Positions 26,590 to 39,588 of a stretch of 64,000 bases of DNA are shown piece after piece (position 1 is the first letter of the stretch; each line of letters opens with the position of its first letter). The position numbers were made by a program, and so were the translations under genes. Source of the stretch: Unio delphinus (taxonomy: Eukaryota > Mollusca > Bivalvia > Unionida > Unionidae); the NCBI GenBank assembly GCA_029339505.1, contig JAQISU010000036.1:6692501-6756500 (forward strand). Reading direction: 5' to 3'. The notes beneath the pieces were generated by a model. The model saw only the letters and a program-made list of their open reading frames with translations, was not told the DNA's origin and made no database searches.

Positions 26590-28600
26590 TAATTTAAGTA
26601 TAATTAAAAACGTATCGCTTATTTGATTTTGAATGATGTCCGTAATTTAAGTTTAATTAAAAACTTATCGCTATATGATTTTGAATGATGTTCGTAATTT
26701 AAGCGTATGAAAAACGTATCGCTTATTTGATTTTGAATCATGTCCGTAATTTAAGCGTATTAAAAACTTATCACTATATGATTTTGAATGATGTCCGTAA
26801 TTTAAGCGTATTAAAAACTTAGCGTATTAAAAACTTATCACTACATGATTTTGAATGATGTCCGTAATTTAAGCGTATTAAAAACTTATCACAATATGAT
26901 TTTGAATGATGTCCGTAATTTAAGCTTATTAAGAACTTATCACTATATGATTTTGAATGATGTTCGTAATTTAAGCGTATGAAAAACGTATCGCTTATTT
27001 GATTTTGAATCATGTCCGTAATTTAAGCGTATTAAAAACTTATCACTATATGATTTTGAATGATGTCCGTAATTTAAGCGTATTAAAAACTTAGCGTATT
27101 AAAAACTTATCACTACATGATTTTGAATGATGTCCGTAATTTAAGCGTATTAAAAACTTATCGCTATATGATTTTGAATGATGTCCGTAATTTAAGCGTA
27201 TTAAAAACGTGTCGCTTATTTGATTTTGAATGATGTTCGTAATTTAAGCGTATTAAAAACTTATCACTATATGGCTTTGAATGATGTTCGTAATTTAAGC
27301 GTATTAAAAACTTATCACTATATGATTTTTAATGATGTCCGTAATTTAAGTTCAATGAAAAACTTATCGCTATATGATTTTAAATGATGTCCGTAATTTA
27401 AACGTATTAAAAACTTATCACTGTATGATTTTGAATGATGTCCGTAACTTAAGCGTATTAAAAACTTATCACTATATGATTTTGAATGATATCCGTAATT
27501 TAAGCGTATTAAGAACTTATCACTATATGATTTTGAATGATGTTCGTAATTTAAGCGTATTAAAAACTTATCACTATATGATTTTGAATGATGTTCGTAA
27601 TTTAAGTTTAATGAAAAACTTATCGCTATATGATTTTGAATGATGTTCGTAATTTAAGCGTATTAAAAACTTATCACTATATGATTTTGAATGATGTCCG
27701 TAATTTAAGCGTATTAAAAACTTATCACTATATGATTTTGAATGATGTCAGTAATTTAAGCGTATTAAAAACTTATCGCTATATGATTTTGAATGATGTC
27801 CGTAATTTAAGCGTATTAAAAACTTATCACTATATGATTTTGAATGATGTTCGTAATTTAAGCGTATTAAAAACGTATCGCTTATTTGATTTGAATGATG
27901 TCTGTAATTTAAGCGTATTAAAAACGTATCGCTATTTGATTTGAATGATGTCCGTAATTTAAGCGTATTAAAAACGTATCACTATATGATTTTGAATGAT
28001 GTCTGTAATTTAAGCGTATTAAAAACGTATCGCTTATTTGATTTTGAATGATGTCCGTAATTTAAGCGTCTTAAAAACGTATTACTATATGATTTTGAAT
28101 GATGTCCGTAATTTAAGCGTATTAAAAACTTATCACTATATGATTTTGAATGATGTCCGTAATTTAAGCGTATTAAAACTTATCACTATATGATTTTGAA
28201 TGATGTCCGTAATTTAAGCGTATTAAAAACGTATCGCTTATATGATTTTGAATGATGTCCGTAATTTAAGCGTATTAAAACTTATCACTATATGATTTTG
28301 AATGATGTCCGTAATTTAAGCGTATTAAAAACTTATCGCTATATGATTTTGAATGATGTCCGTAATTTAAGCGTATTAAAAACCTATCGCTATATGATTT
28401 TGAATGATGTCCGTAATTTAAGCGTATTAAAAACGTGTCGCTTATTTGATTTTGAATGATGTCCGTAATTTAAGCGTATTAAAAACGTATTGCTATATGA
28501 TTTTGAATGATGTCCGTAATTTAAGCGTATTAAAAACTTATCGCTATATGATTTTTAATGATGTCCGTAATTTAAGTTTAATTAAAAAACTAATCGATTA
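26590..28600. repeat. 51-bp satellite array, about 39 copies
   Basis: About 2 kb of intron 2 made of a 51-bp unit: 'tatgattttgaatgatgtcc', 'gtaatttaagcgtattaaaa' and 'acttatcacta'. Sub-variants (CTTATCACTA versus CGTATCGCTTATT) occur in a mixed order, and the segment around 26700-26890 is repeated at 26945-27150 with its variants in the same order. The unit is 17 codons, so frames stay open for up to about 104 codons; these are repeat artefacts. Confidence 0.95.
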
Positions 28601-28642
28601 TTTTGAATTCTTTAATATTAATTTTAAATGTCTTACATACAG

Positions 28643-28821
28643 ATACACAAGCTGCTGCTGGATAAATCTGCAAATTTCTGGAGCGGGTAGTTGGGCTGTA
28701 AAAGCAAAAGCAAGTGTGTCCAAGAGAACTGATACGGGAAAAATTAATTCATCTCCTACAACAAGTGTGTCTCCTATCGTACGTGTCCCTCAAGGGTGTA
28801 GTGCCACAATAAATCTTCTAG
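28643..28821 (+). CDS. Host gene exon 3
   Basis: Acceptor TACATACAG, donor CTAG/GTAAG. It encodes a YTSCCWINLQISGAGSWAVK start, then SVSKRTDTGKINSSP and VRVPQGCSATINLL. It starts 43 bases after the satellite ends. Phase in 2, phase out 1. Confidence 0.82.
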
Positions 28822-28856
28822 GTAAGAAGTTTCAGACTGTATGGACCAGTAAACGA

Positions 28857-28858
<2 letters not shown>

Positions 28859-28931
<73 letters not shown>
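28859..28931. repeat. (AT)n microsatellite
   Basis: About 36 AT units, 38 bases after exon 3. Confidence 0.95.
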
Positions 28932-28936
<5 letters not shown>

Positions 28937-29546
28937 CACCTTTTGTTACAGTTAGTTAAAAACGAGGCTAAACATGTCGATGGATTTTGGTTCTGATACA
29001 TATTGTAAAAATGACTACGGTGTTTACTCTTACTGATATGCATTGATCGAGTTATTTAATATTTTCTTTACTTCTTCTTTTCACAATCAACATAATAGTG
29101 TTATTCAAAATCTTAATACTTACACTAAATAAATAATAATCAACATCATCATGAGATGTAGTAGTTGTATTAGTAGCAGTAGTAGTAGTAGCATAAATAC
29201 GAAATAAAATCCAATAACTGCTATAAAAATGAATAACCGCCCCTGTTTTCCATGTTGTATAACATAATGACAATAAATCATTTGTTTAAATTTTTTTTAT
29301 TTGTCTTATTTATTATGACTTAGTAGTCTATGTGCGAGGATACAGTTCAGCTCAGAAAAGAGCCATTAAGTTGATTTTGAAGCATGTTTTCTTGAAATTG
29401 AAAACGGGAAATGATATAAGCCTGGATTCATATAAAAAAAAATTTCCATTGTATTTATGTTTGTCAAGGAGAGAATATTACAGGAAAAGAAGACAGATAC
29501 ATAATTAAACCTAAGACAAGTTATTTACTGAACCCGGTTTTCTTAT

Positions 29547-29548
<2 letters not shown>

Positions 29549-29593
<45 letters not shown>
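29549..29593. repeat. (AC)n microsatellite
   Basis: About 22 AC units in intron 3; the rest of this 1.3-kb intron shows nothing recognisable. Confidence 0.95.
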
Positions 29594-29595
<2 letters not shown>

Positions 29596-30163
29596 AGCTA
29601 GATTATTTAAAGAGTTTGAGAGGGCTGTGTAGTGGTTGAACTTATTTTGTACTTCAAATAAAATTAGACTTTTATACTGCAGTAATTGAAATCAACACAG
29701 GTTTCAAACAGACCATGATTGGTATAACATTTTTTTACATTTTCAATTTCAGTAATTAAAGTAACATATATGTCTCACACTAATTACGTTACAACTTTTT
29801 AAGTTACAAACCTGCAAAACTTTTATTGGTCTAAATCGTGTTTCTCACGATTACTGTCAATCAAAACTGATTCTTTGCTTTCTTCAATTAAATTCAGTAT
29901 GAACATTGTAAAATTTTCAGAATCAATCATTCGTTAAGAATTAATCAAGAACATGTAATATATGTTCATCAAGTTCATTCCTGACCGTAATTTCTTGTGT
30001 GAAGTAATGTTTGCTTCCTGTCACTGTAGCTAGCAATCCCTTGTAGACTTTATCTAAGAAACACATTTTTACGATTTCGACGGAAAATGTTGATAGCTCT
30101 AGCTTTGTACCTCGTTAATGTGTGGAAGACAATATAAAATATTCTTTATGTATCCAATCACAG

Positions 30164-30265
30164 TCGCTGATCAAGACGGGGACATTGTAAGATGCCGTTG
30201 GTCTAATAATGCGTCTGATGAATGTGGCGGCATCTGTTTATCATTGCCCGGAGCTGTTTTAAATG

Positions 30266-30267
<2 letters not shown>
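30164..30267 (+). CDS. Host gene exon 4
   Basis: Acceptor AATCACAG; donor GAG/GTCTCT, which lies directly at the start of a CT microsatellite and is a weak donor. The exon encodes ADQDGDIVRCRWSNNASDEC and GGICLSLPGAVLNE. Phase in 1, out 0. Confidence 0.75.
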
Positions 30268-30268
<1 letters not shown>

Positions 30269-30329
<61 letters not shown>

Positions 30330-30348
30330 CATCATCATCATCATCATC
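30269..30348. repeat. (CT)n then (ATC)n microsatellite forming the 5' end of intron 4
   Basis: About 28 CT units start inside the exon 4 donor, followed by eight ATC units. Length changes here could alter use of the donor. Confidence 0.9.
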
Positions 30349-30831
30349 ACAGGTTTCCAGAGTGCTACTCTTAACTGAAACAGTTATGTTTTCGAAATTT
30401 CCAGACGTTGCATGCACGACCTATACGAAGAAATTGATATAATGGCTCACGTTTATGTCCGGCACTATACATACAATTACAGTTTCCATGGTAACATGTA
30501 ATCTGTTAAAAATTAAGCGTATAAATACCTTGCGTCATTCTGGTATTGAATTAATATCCTGAATGAAACATGATTCTAACGAAGAAGAGTTAGAACAATA
30601 ATTGTATGCATAAATGTCGCATTGCACAAGTATAATACTCTACAATGAAGACAGAGTTGCTTCAAATAATTCCCGGCAATCTTATATCTATCTCGCGTAC
30701 ACTTGACCTTTTTTCCATTAGGATATGTAAAATAAAGACACTTGCTTTATAAAGGTTCTCATTTGTTCTAAATTATGTTTTGATAAAAATGATACGATAA
30801 CCTACTTAAAGTGGTTTCCAATATTTGATAG

Positions 30832-31103
30832 AAAACGTGCACAATTTCCTACCAAGCGAACGGAACTGTCGGTTACTATGGAGTTGCAGTTCAAGTTGAA
30901 GACTTTCCACCAACGGAAGGTACCGTTCCTTACAGCAGCGTTCCCGTCCAATTCTTGGTGTATGTGTACTCAACGAATCTTGGGTGCTACAGTTTGCCAG
31001 AATTCATCTCGCCTACAAGAGGCGATCAGGAGATTGTGTACATTACTGTTAATAATTTATACTTTGATCGTATCGTTGCCATTAGCAATGTACCCAATAC
31101 AAG
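30832..31103 (+). CDS. Host gene exon 5
   Basis: Acceptor TTTGATAG, donor ACAAG/GTATGC. It encodes KTCTISYQANGTVGYYGVAV, VEDFPPTEGTVPYSSVPVQF and YSTNLGCYSLPEFISP, an Ig-like or cadherin-like beta-rich stretch with spaced cysteines. Phase in 0, out 2. Confidence 0.82.
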
Positions 31104-33254
31104 GTATGCCAATTATGTGCCCTTTCTCCTTATCAGAATCTACTTGCTATCCTTTTCTTTCTTGAACTCTGTTTTATCAAATCAGGGTTTTATGCTATCT
31201 GAGTATCACGGTCATTGGCAGTACAGGAAAGGGATGATGCGTACACATTGACTGGACAAGGTTGATTTTTTCTTTGCTGAATTTGTTCATTTTATTTGTT
31301 CATTTCTTAATTAAAAGCTTCGGGCTGGTCAGTTATTTCGTACGATTTTATTAAGAGCTCAACATCTTCAGTCTGGTGTGATTTGTTTTGGCTTGGATCT
31401 GTACAAAAGTTGTAACACTCCAAATGGTAGTAACTCCCCATAACAGTGTTTGTTTCTCAACGGTGGATATGCACTATATGTGTTTTAACTTGTAACTATT
31501 GCAGGGTAATACCGTTGCGGTCACCCCTGTATAGTCATAACAGACAGGCAAAGTAATGGTAGCCAAATACATCACATCGGTGATGCAACCTTTTATGACG
31601 GACCTGGGACTGAACAAACCCACTCATATATGTTCTGATACCAAATACTTATTCAAACTGCGAGATGGTTTACCATTCCTAATGAACCATTAATGTACCT
31701 TTTTTAATACTAATTCAACACAATATGCGTATCATTAAATTACAATGTTCATATTTTCGAAAAGGTGGATGGAGATGCATCTAGGTTATCCATTGATTTA
31801 TGTAAATTAGGGACTCAATAACTCACTAATCATGCAGCTAATTGTACGCTCCTTAGTAAGACTATGTATTTAATAAAGAAAACATGAGCAAATCCATTGG
31901 AATTATAACGGACAATTTGTATACTCCCGATGTGAGGTGATGTGTACTATGTTATAACATCTGAATATTTTCTCATCTGTTCCCTTTTCCGCCTTCAACA
32001 CTGTAAGATAAAAAGCTAATATAACTGTGGGTGAAAACGTTCAACATATTGGAAAATGGTATAAACAGAGGATTCCTGATAATAAAATTAGTTCTGTACC
32101 ACAGATGTGGAACAAAACCTTTGGATTGGCTTGCCCTTGCCGAAAGGGGGATGCGAACTCATTGTGGGGACAAAATATCAAAGGGCAAGGTCAGTGTGAT
32201 TGAGATAAAATAAATCATTTCTGCAATACATATTCGGCTTTTGGCCTTCACCAAAGTCTGTGGATAACTTACATTTTGGGTAAGAAACAATCCTATTGAT
32301 TTTCATGATCAACGAAACCTAACGAACAAAAACTGTTTTTTTTGTATAATAACTTTTTAGTTTTAGAAAACGCAATTTTAGAAATGTTTGTGTGCTCTGT
32401 GCTCATGCGCTTAAGTTACACATTAGACCTACTGTCAAAAGGCACTTGTCAAGGTCATTGTTACTAAATAAACTAAATTACTAAAATAAAATTTGCCTTT
32501 ACGCAATAACTTGCTCTAGACCAAGTTCCTTTGCCAAACTCTGGATTGCTTGCAAGCATTTAAATAGGAATCTCTCTCTTAAAGTCAAAGGTCACAGTCA
32601 TAATAAACCTCATAAGAAACTGAAGTTTTAGACACAGTAAGTTTAGTTCAAGAACGCATACATTATCCAAGTCATTGAAGCCCATTGGTTGATAAACTTC
32701 AGAGTGACCAATGGCAAATTAGGGCGACATTCTGTGGTAATAAACATGGTGAATACACTGCATCGCCACGCTACTCTTCTTAATTGCTTTAAGATTTTTA
32801 AATTTTATATTGTTATTTAGTTATTATCTCACGCAACTTAATTAATTGACCTCATCTGTTTATTTTTATTATGAGCACAGGGACGCCATTTCAAATTGTT
32901 TCGGAGGTTGGGAGTGGGTAACCTTGACGGCTTGTTAATTTTCGTATATAGGCTACATCAATTTTTACAGCACATGCACATTCGCGGGGGAGGGGGCGGG
33001 CGATGTTGACCTCCTTTTCCATATTACGTCCCCGTTGAGCTGATTATATATTTTGTTCTGTTTTTTTATTTGATTCCTCTGACTTGTCCTCATTACGTGC
33101 AAATATACATTATATTATTAAGATTTCAGCTTACCGTAAATGCATTTTGATTTCAATATTGATTCTTCCATAGTTAGGCGTCATATTTAATTATCTTTGG
33201 CAATGAGAAAATCAAGAATAATTGCAATGAAATAAGCCTTTACTCTACCTTCAG
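31104..33254 (+). other. Intron 5
   Basis: About 2.15 kb of AT-rich DNA. I see no gene or classified repeat in it. Confidence 0.6.
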
Positions 33255-33419
33255 CATAGTTGAAATTACAACCGTCTCCCCGAGTGGTTTCATCAAATCA
33301 GCTCTGGCTGAGTATTCCGACGTGCCAGGATCTTGGTATGTTAACATCACTTGGACCCCGACATCTTCTGATGTGAACAAATTTTACATCTTGTGTTTTA
33401 CAGCTACCGACAAAAAGGG
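33255..33419 (+). CDS. Host gene exon 6
   Basis: Acceptor CCTTCAG, donor AAGGG/GTATAT. It encodes VEITTVSPSGFIKSALAEYS and WYVNITWTPTSSDVNKFYIL ending in FTATDKKG, which reads as one beta-sandwich repeat. Phase in 2, out 2. Confidence 0.82.
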
Positions 33420-33852
33420 GTATATTGTTTGATTTTTATTTTGTTTCATGTATTATCTGTCTCTCTGCCTATTCTCTAACGACTTGTCGCTTCGAGAACT
33501 GTCCAGAAACTAGCAAATGTTTCTTACAAGACTGACATTTCTTCCTGATATTACGTGTGCATTATTGCCCCCACTGACGTCTTCTCTGCACCGATACGAG
33601 ATTATGTGGCACGCACAATTTGGTCGCTGTGATCGGCTTCCTATGGTGTACTGAAACTATTCAATAAATACTGAGTTATGCCTCGTAGACGGAAGTATCT
33701 TTTAAATGTCAAATTATTTCAGTATGCATGCAGTACTTATTTTAGAATGCATATATCAATAATGCAAATATTTGCTAATGTGGGAACAAATATATATCAT
33801 TAAAGGTGAAACAGCATACACTTGTAAAATATTCCATAAATATGAACATTTT

Positions 33853-34106
33853 GTCGGGGCTGCGAGTTTCCGAGTGGTCTAAAGCGCTCTCCGTTACAAA
33901 TCACTACCATCCCACTTCTGTCTGCGTGGGTTCGAGTCTAAGATTCGGCTAATGTAGTTATGTGAGAATGCTTGCCAGTAGCTTCTCGTGGGATGGTGGT
34001 TCTTTCCGGGCTTTTCCCGGGTTCTTCCTTCACCATTAATACTGGTCAATATATATATAGCCTATCGTGTGCTGAAAAATGACGTTAAACCATACAACAA
34101 CAACAT
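33853..34106 (+). mobile_element. tRNA-derived SINE (family 2)
   Basis: An A-box-like GAGTGGTCTAAAGCG at 33872 is followed by a B box, GGGTTCGAGTC, at about 33929, a pattern close to tRNA-Ser/Leu. The body contains 'cttctcgtgggatggtggtt' and ends 'aaaaatgacgttaaac' plus CAA repeats. The body differs from SINE family 1, so it is a separate family. It lies in intron 6. Confidence 0.8.
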
Positions 34107-34440
34107 CCTGTCCTTAATAGTTGATAGATATTGTTTGGTTTATCAGCAGTTGTTCTGGTGGAACAAAATCCAGGAAGAAACATTACAGCACGCTGTGATG
34201 TAATGACGTGTTGTTTAAACAAGATAAAATGATATTTAAATAAGATATTGCCTAGTTCGGAAAAAGACACGATAAACGTAGTCGTGTTACCAAGCCAAAG
34301 CAAAGTCATATAATTAACACAAAATACAATGAATTATTACCCGGAAATTGCAAAAATATCATACAATTTAAATGAATGAAGGCATCATCATTGTTGTAAC
34401 TTGTAACTTTAACAGAGTAGTTTTAATTTTACATTTTCAG

Positions 34441-34484
34441 ACTTACCAGCCATCAAAGATGTATCAATTTGATTGTGTCCCCTG
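34441..34484 (+). CDS. Host gene exon 7 (44 nt)
   Basis: A very short exon between ATTTTCAG and CCTG/GTAAGT, encoding LTSHQRCINLIVSP. Phase in 2, out 1. It joins TATDKKG of exon 6 to the next exon in frame, which supports it despite its size. Confidence 0.75.
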
Positions 34485-34577
34485 GTAAGTGTTTTTTATA
34501 TATATTACCAACCCATATATATAGATACCTTAGACATGTGAGACAACCATACCGCTTTCATTATACTTACCGACAAA

Positions 34578-34581
<4 letters not shown>

Positions 34582-34611
<30 letters not shown>
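34582..34611. repeat. (GA)n microsatellite
   Basis: About 15 GA units in intron 7. Confidence 0.9.
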
Positions 34612-34613
<2 letters not shown>

Positions 34614-34676
34614 GTATACATGTCTTGGTATGTCAAAGATAGAGCTTAATTACTGCTCAATGATTTGATTTATACC

Positions 34677-34706
34677 ACACACACACACACAGACACACAC
34701 ACACAT

Positions 34707-34778
<72 letters not shown>
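34677..34778. repeat. Compound (CA)n-(TA)n microsatellite
   Basis: Interrupted CA units followed by about 29 TA units in intron 7. Confidence 0.9.
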
Positions 34779-34780
<2 letters not shown>

Positions 34781-35909
34781 TGTGTAGATACAATTTATTA
34801 CACGGAGCTGTACATTGATTGATGGGAGTTACCTATTTTTTGTTGACCTATCTGCTACAAAATGCAGTTTGCTTATGTCTAGTCTTGTTACGAATGTTTA
34901 ATTCCCTTCCCTTTTCAAGCGTTTAGTTCATTCACATTGATTAATTAAATAACAGAGCCGCTTGAGATTTAAACTTAATAGTTGTTTTAAATAAAGACTG
35001 TACAAACAATGGATGGGGATGAAAGCGTTCCGAACAGTAAAACAGCGGCAATCTTTGTTATGATTGATTACCATCAAGTAAGTCTAACCGAGTGTAGAAC
35101 TGGCCATGTGAAATGATAAACGGGTAATATAAATATTAAAAGTACATGTGATTATGGACATTATTATGCTTTTAATTATCATTGCTACTGACCATGAAAC
35201 AAAGCAGCAACAGTTTGTCGAGACAAAAGGGCCGTAATGTAATTTTAAAAACATTAACATAATAATGCTGGCAGTTTTACTGATTGTAAATAAAATGCTG
35301 TTTGTTCCTTAAATGCTTTAACCCGGTTTTTGAATAATCTACTCATTTAACTTCCATGAACAAAACTTCCAGACTATCGATCGCTGTTGGCTTTTTCAAT
35401 GTCAAACTTACAATTAATTGGGTCATGAAAAGACAACGTGGGGTAGAATCGTAATCGTTAATTGATTATAGGGTATGTTGTATCTTATTGTTACATCATA
35501 GAGCTACATTAAATCTGGTTTTCACTTTATCACATCTCTTGGATGGTCTTGCTTAAAACTATACCGTACTTCCACTCTGATTTGGTCATGTATTTCTCGG
35601 GGATTTTATATAATGATCGTCCAAATAATATTGATCTACGAGACGCGAAATAAAGTGTGCAACCGCTATTCAAAGGTATGCACAACGCAGTTCTCAAAAA
35701 TAACATCTATTGTTAAAATAGTGGTGCGCATTGCCCACATGATCTGTACGATTTAGATGGCACACACCTGCTGAAATCTATTCTTTTACTGATCAGTCTA
35801 CTTGCAAATTTTACCTTAATGCAACCAAAATTGAAAGATTTTCTTTCCATATGGTGATATTCGTTCACATTATAATGCGTTGTTTATGACTTAATCGTTT
35901 ATATTTCAG

Positions 35910-35933
35910 ATGTCGCAATCAATGGCTCAAACG
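35910..35933 (+). CDS. Host gene exon 8 (24-nt microexon)
   Basis: Between TATTTCAG and AACG/GTAAGG, encoding DVAINGSN. Phase in 1, out 1, so it is skippable without changing the frame and could be alternatively spliced. Support is only the two splice sites and phase agreement. Confidence 0.55.
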
Positions 35934-36949
35934 GTAAGGGGCGATTGTTGATTTTAATTGAATTTTTATTTTCGTTCCTTGCATAAACTCCTGATCTGAT
36001 ACGCAAGTAGGAATACAAACAAGAAAGAGTGAAATCCCTTCAACTGGCGGAATTTGGAATATTAAGAATATTGGAATATTTAAGAATGGCAACTCTTAGT
36101 AATGACTGTGTCGTCATTAAGACACCAAAACATCTACATTGACCAACAAGCCTTCATATTTAAGTCACGTGTTGATCAATGCGATTGGATCAAATATAGA
36201 CAGATCTAAAGTTGATTCAAAAAGTTGTTACAATTATGTCCAGTGATAAAGCTGAGACTTAAGTATTGTCTCTTAAATCTAGTGCTGGTCTACATTTTAA
36301 TGGCGGTAAAATGTGACAGAGCTTATTTAAAATGTTGAATAATGATATATTTATTAGATGTGCGAATTGACTAACACAAGGGAATTCTACCATTTTTTTT
36401 TCTCCTTTCTCTCTTGCTTCTCTATTTATTTACTTTTTTTCCATTTGCCACAGACTTGTGTAGGAGAAAAGAAGAAAAAAAATAACTAAAAGGACATGCA
36501 TTAAGAAAGTAAAACATTCATGGACGTCTTTAGCTAATGCGACTCATATCGTTTATATGACTGCAACTATTAAACACAGTGACAACATTGGTACAGTTTC
36601 CGGGCCATATGTTATCGACGTTTAATTGCAACGTCCAAGTCTAGTTTCACCGCAAACAGAATAAAAAAGAATCTAATACAAATAATATCCATTTTTAAGT
36701 CCCATGACTGGCTGTATTATGTCACAATAACTTCATGATGTCTAAAGATTTCTTCAATTGTGTTTCATGACAAAGGTGGACAAATAACATGAATAATCAA
36801 ATGTTGATTCATGAAACGTAATTGATGCTTATTTTCAAGATCTACCACTGTATAAACTAATTGTCTACTTCTATCTACCGAGAGTTAGCGAATTTGGAAA
36901 GTGTGACTGTGGTTGTCTCTGAGTCTCTTTTCGAGTGTTCAAGTTATTC

Positions 36950-37205
36950 GACTTACATTGGAATAAGGATTAGACGTTTTGAATAATCTATGCTGACATT
37001 GACGGACGGGTTGTTTGCATGGGAATGAAGCCTAGACGTTTAGAATAACATACGCTGACACTGAATGACGGGTTGCGTGTATTGGAATGAGGCTTAGACG
37101 TTTAGAGTTTAGAATAACCAATGCTGGCACTGATGGACGGGTTGCGTGTATTGGAATGAGGACTGAGGCCTAGACATTTTGAATAACCAATGCTGACACT
37201 GACGG
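36950..37205. repeat. 60-75-bp tandem repeat in intron 8
   Basis: Four diverged copies of a unit with 'tgacggacgggttgcgtgta', 'ttggaatgaggc' and 'tagacgttt', unequal in length. Confidence 0.8.
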
Positions 37206-37207
37206 AA

Positions 37208-37208
<1 letters not shown>

Positions 37209-37294
<86 letters not shown>
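37209..37294. repeat. (TA)n microsatellite
   Basis: About 43 uninterrupted TA units, adjoining the minisatellite. Confidence 0.95.
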
Positions 37295-37298
<4 letters not shown>

Positions 37299-38188
37299 GA
37301 ACCCGTTTAACACGAAAAATTGCAAGAGCATTGAAAACTTTGAACATGGTTCCATGCAACGAAACGTACATTTTTTTTTATAAAAAAAAGTTGAAACTGC
37401 ATCATGACATAATTTCGATAATCAGAAAGATATAAATTTGTACGTATATAAATGTAGGTGATACATCTCAACCTCTTTTCAACGTTTGCTTTTAGATAAG
37501 AAAACAATATACAAGTAAACAAATTATCTCTAAAATTTTAATATATTCAAATTTAGTGCGTTGTTAAATAACGCGACGTTAGGGTAATTATCAGGTTGAA
37601 TACATATGTAGAGCTAATATTCATATCTTTCCGATTCCCACACAAATTATTCATTGTGGCATATTACCCTATTATCCAATTTTATAATTATATACAGTAT
37701 ACTGATCAGAATATCTCTCTTACTACCTTTCTCTTTATACCATTCTGCATTAACACGACCGTTAATTTGTATTTTGGATTAATCTCGTACATATATATGT
37801 TATTCTGCCTGAGTTCGTCTATTTGTTCATCTGTTCTCTTTATACGTTTTCCCAATGTTTTTAAATTCTCATCATTTGGAGAGGGCTGCAATCATATCGT
37901 GCCTTGAGCGACATTGGCAATATCGTTCTGCAGCGTATGCAACCTGAAAATGGTTGCCATAACAATTCTTTCTACGTGCGTGAAATAAACTGATAAGCCA
38001 GTTCGAAGAATAAGATACTCATCACTGAACTATATTAAAAAGACAAAACGTTTCCAGATGTAAAGAAATACATGAACACTCTTCTAATTACTAGTAATTA
38101 TGTATGTACTATGTTATTTATTTAAATTTAGCCTGCTCTTTGATTGTATATGAATTTAAGATTTTCTTTTACATTCAATCTACTTCAG

Positions 38189-38313
38189 GAATACAATTTG
38201 ATTTTGGATTAACCAACGACGACAGTTTTATCGGAGTGAATGATGGGAAATGTAAACTTGTTTCCAAAGAATATGATGTCCCAGTGTTTCGTTCGACCCA
38301 TTCAAAGATATTT
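38189..38313 (+). CDS. Host gene exon 9: NIDO region start
   Basis: Acceptor CTACTTCAG, donor ATATTT/GTAAGA. It encodes GIQFDFGLTNDDSFIGVNDG, KCKLVSKEYDVPVFRSTHSK and IF. The dense acidic-turn start followed by V-C-I-N-G-I-I-T-F in the next exon fits the entry to a nidogen-like (NIDO) domain. Phase in 1, out 0. Confidence 0.82.
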
Positions 38314-38600
38314 GTAAGACTGTTTATTTTCGTCTTTTCTACAGTTTTAGAGATTTATGTTTACCTTCATAATTGTGTAATATCAATTATCTTGGGAAAT
38401 CATATTACGTTTTTCCTAATCGTATATACACTAATTAAGTTACATATTATAGTAATGTGCTTTAAATTTGAGGTCATTGAAGATGTGTTTTTAAAGTGGA
38501 AAAAATGACACACTTCTAGCATACAAAACAATCTTAACAAAATTAAAGACATACTCATCTTGCGTACAACATTGATACAGAACTGCTATTTAAAATAATA

Positions 38601-38724
<124 letters not shown>

Positions 38725-38959
38725 ATTACATGTGTAGAGGAACTGGTAACTTATACAACACTATAATATATCTCACCAATTATTCGAGTTAAATTATGCT
38801 ATTTCATTCAGTACAATGTGTGTACTCCTGAAACGAATAAATAATAAATACAAATATTTTTTTTCTTGATTACATTCATATGACATGCACATTAGACATA
38901 TTGAGGCTTTGCACCCAATTCAGGCTTTGTTTTCTTGTGCCAAAGAAAAAACAACTGTT

Positions 38960-39178
38960 GAAGCTTCTGTGAGATGGGTAGGATTTATGTCGCTAAGACT
39001 AAGAAAGAACTGCGTTCACTTCTTTGTTGCGTTAGGTGTGCTCTCTTGAGATGGGTAGGATTTAGTCGAGTAGACCAAGAATGAACTGCGTTCATTTGTC
39101 TTACGACTGAATATGCTTCTCGGAGATTCGTAGGAATTATGTGAAGTGGATTAAAAAGGAACTGCGTTGATTTCATTC
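38960..39178. repeat. About 74-bp tandem repeat, three copies
   Basis: Three diverged units sharing 'agatgggtaggatttatg' and 'gaactgcgttcact', in intron 9 shortly before exon 10. Confidence 0.8.
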
Positions 39179-39270
39179 TTATACATGAAGATTTAACTGA
39201 TATTACTTACCCTCGTGAAAATTACGCGCGAGATCCAACAGGAATACATGTCTTTTTTCTTTTTCAATAG

Positions 39271-39588
39271 GTTTGTATCAATGGCATTATTACGTTTGAC
39301 AAGCGTTTTGAATCACCTGAAACTGTTAATGGATCTGATTTACAAGGAAGAACAATATTGGCGCCATATTTTAATGATATAGACCGGGACAGTTTACGGC
39401 ATGGAGGAAACGTGTACTACCAAGTCTACAATTCAATAAAAGGCGATATCAATGAATCATCTAACGTGAGAACCGCCCAAAACATTATTCAGCAAACTCT
39501 AGGAGACGGAAACTTCATTGCTCAGTTTGCTCTGTTCGTTACATGGCACCAAGTTCGTCCAACAAGAACAAAAACTGGACAAAATGAG
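39271..39588 (+). CDS. Host gene exon 10: NIDO domain core
   Basis: Acceptor TTCAATAG, donor AATGAG/GTAGGA. 106 residues: VCINGIITFDKRFESPE, ILAPYFNDIDRDSLRHGGNV, YYQVYNSIKGDINESSN and FALFVTWHQVRPTRTK. The order (hydrophobic GxITF, APYFND, YYQV, FVTWHQV) is that of a NIDO domain, an extracellular module in nidogen, MUC4 and alpha-tectorin. Phase 0 at both ends. Confidence 0.88.

Larger units (their letters stand above)
35934..38188 (+). other. Intron 8
   Basis: About 2.25 kb with a diverged 60-75-bp minisatellite (36950-37205) and a long TA run; otherwise nothing recognised. Confidence 0.6.

Noticed and set aside
27374..27944. Repetitive frames spelling ILNDVRNLSVLKTYHYM
   Set aside because: The 51-bp satellite unit is 17 codons without stops; there is no start context or splice evidence.
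33853..33945. Possible tRNA-Ser/Leu gene
   Set aside because: The tRNA-like head is degenerate and is followed by a SINE-type body and CAA-rich tail.
38104..38508. 134-codon frame covering exon 9
   Set aside because: Only the part from 38189 to 38313 is coding; the rest reads intron sequence on either side of good splice sites.
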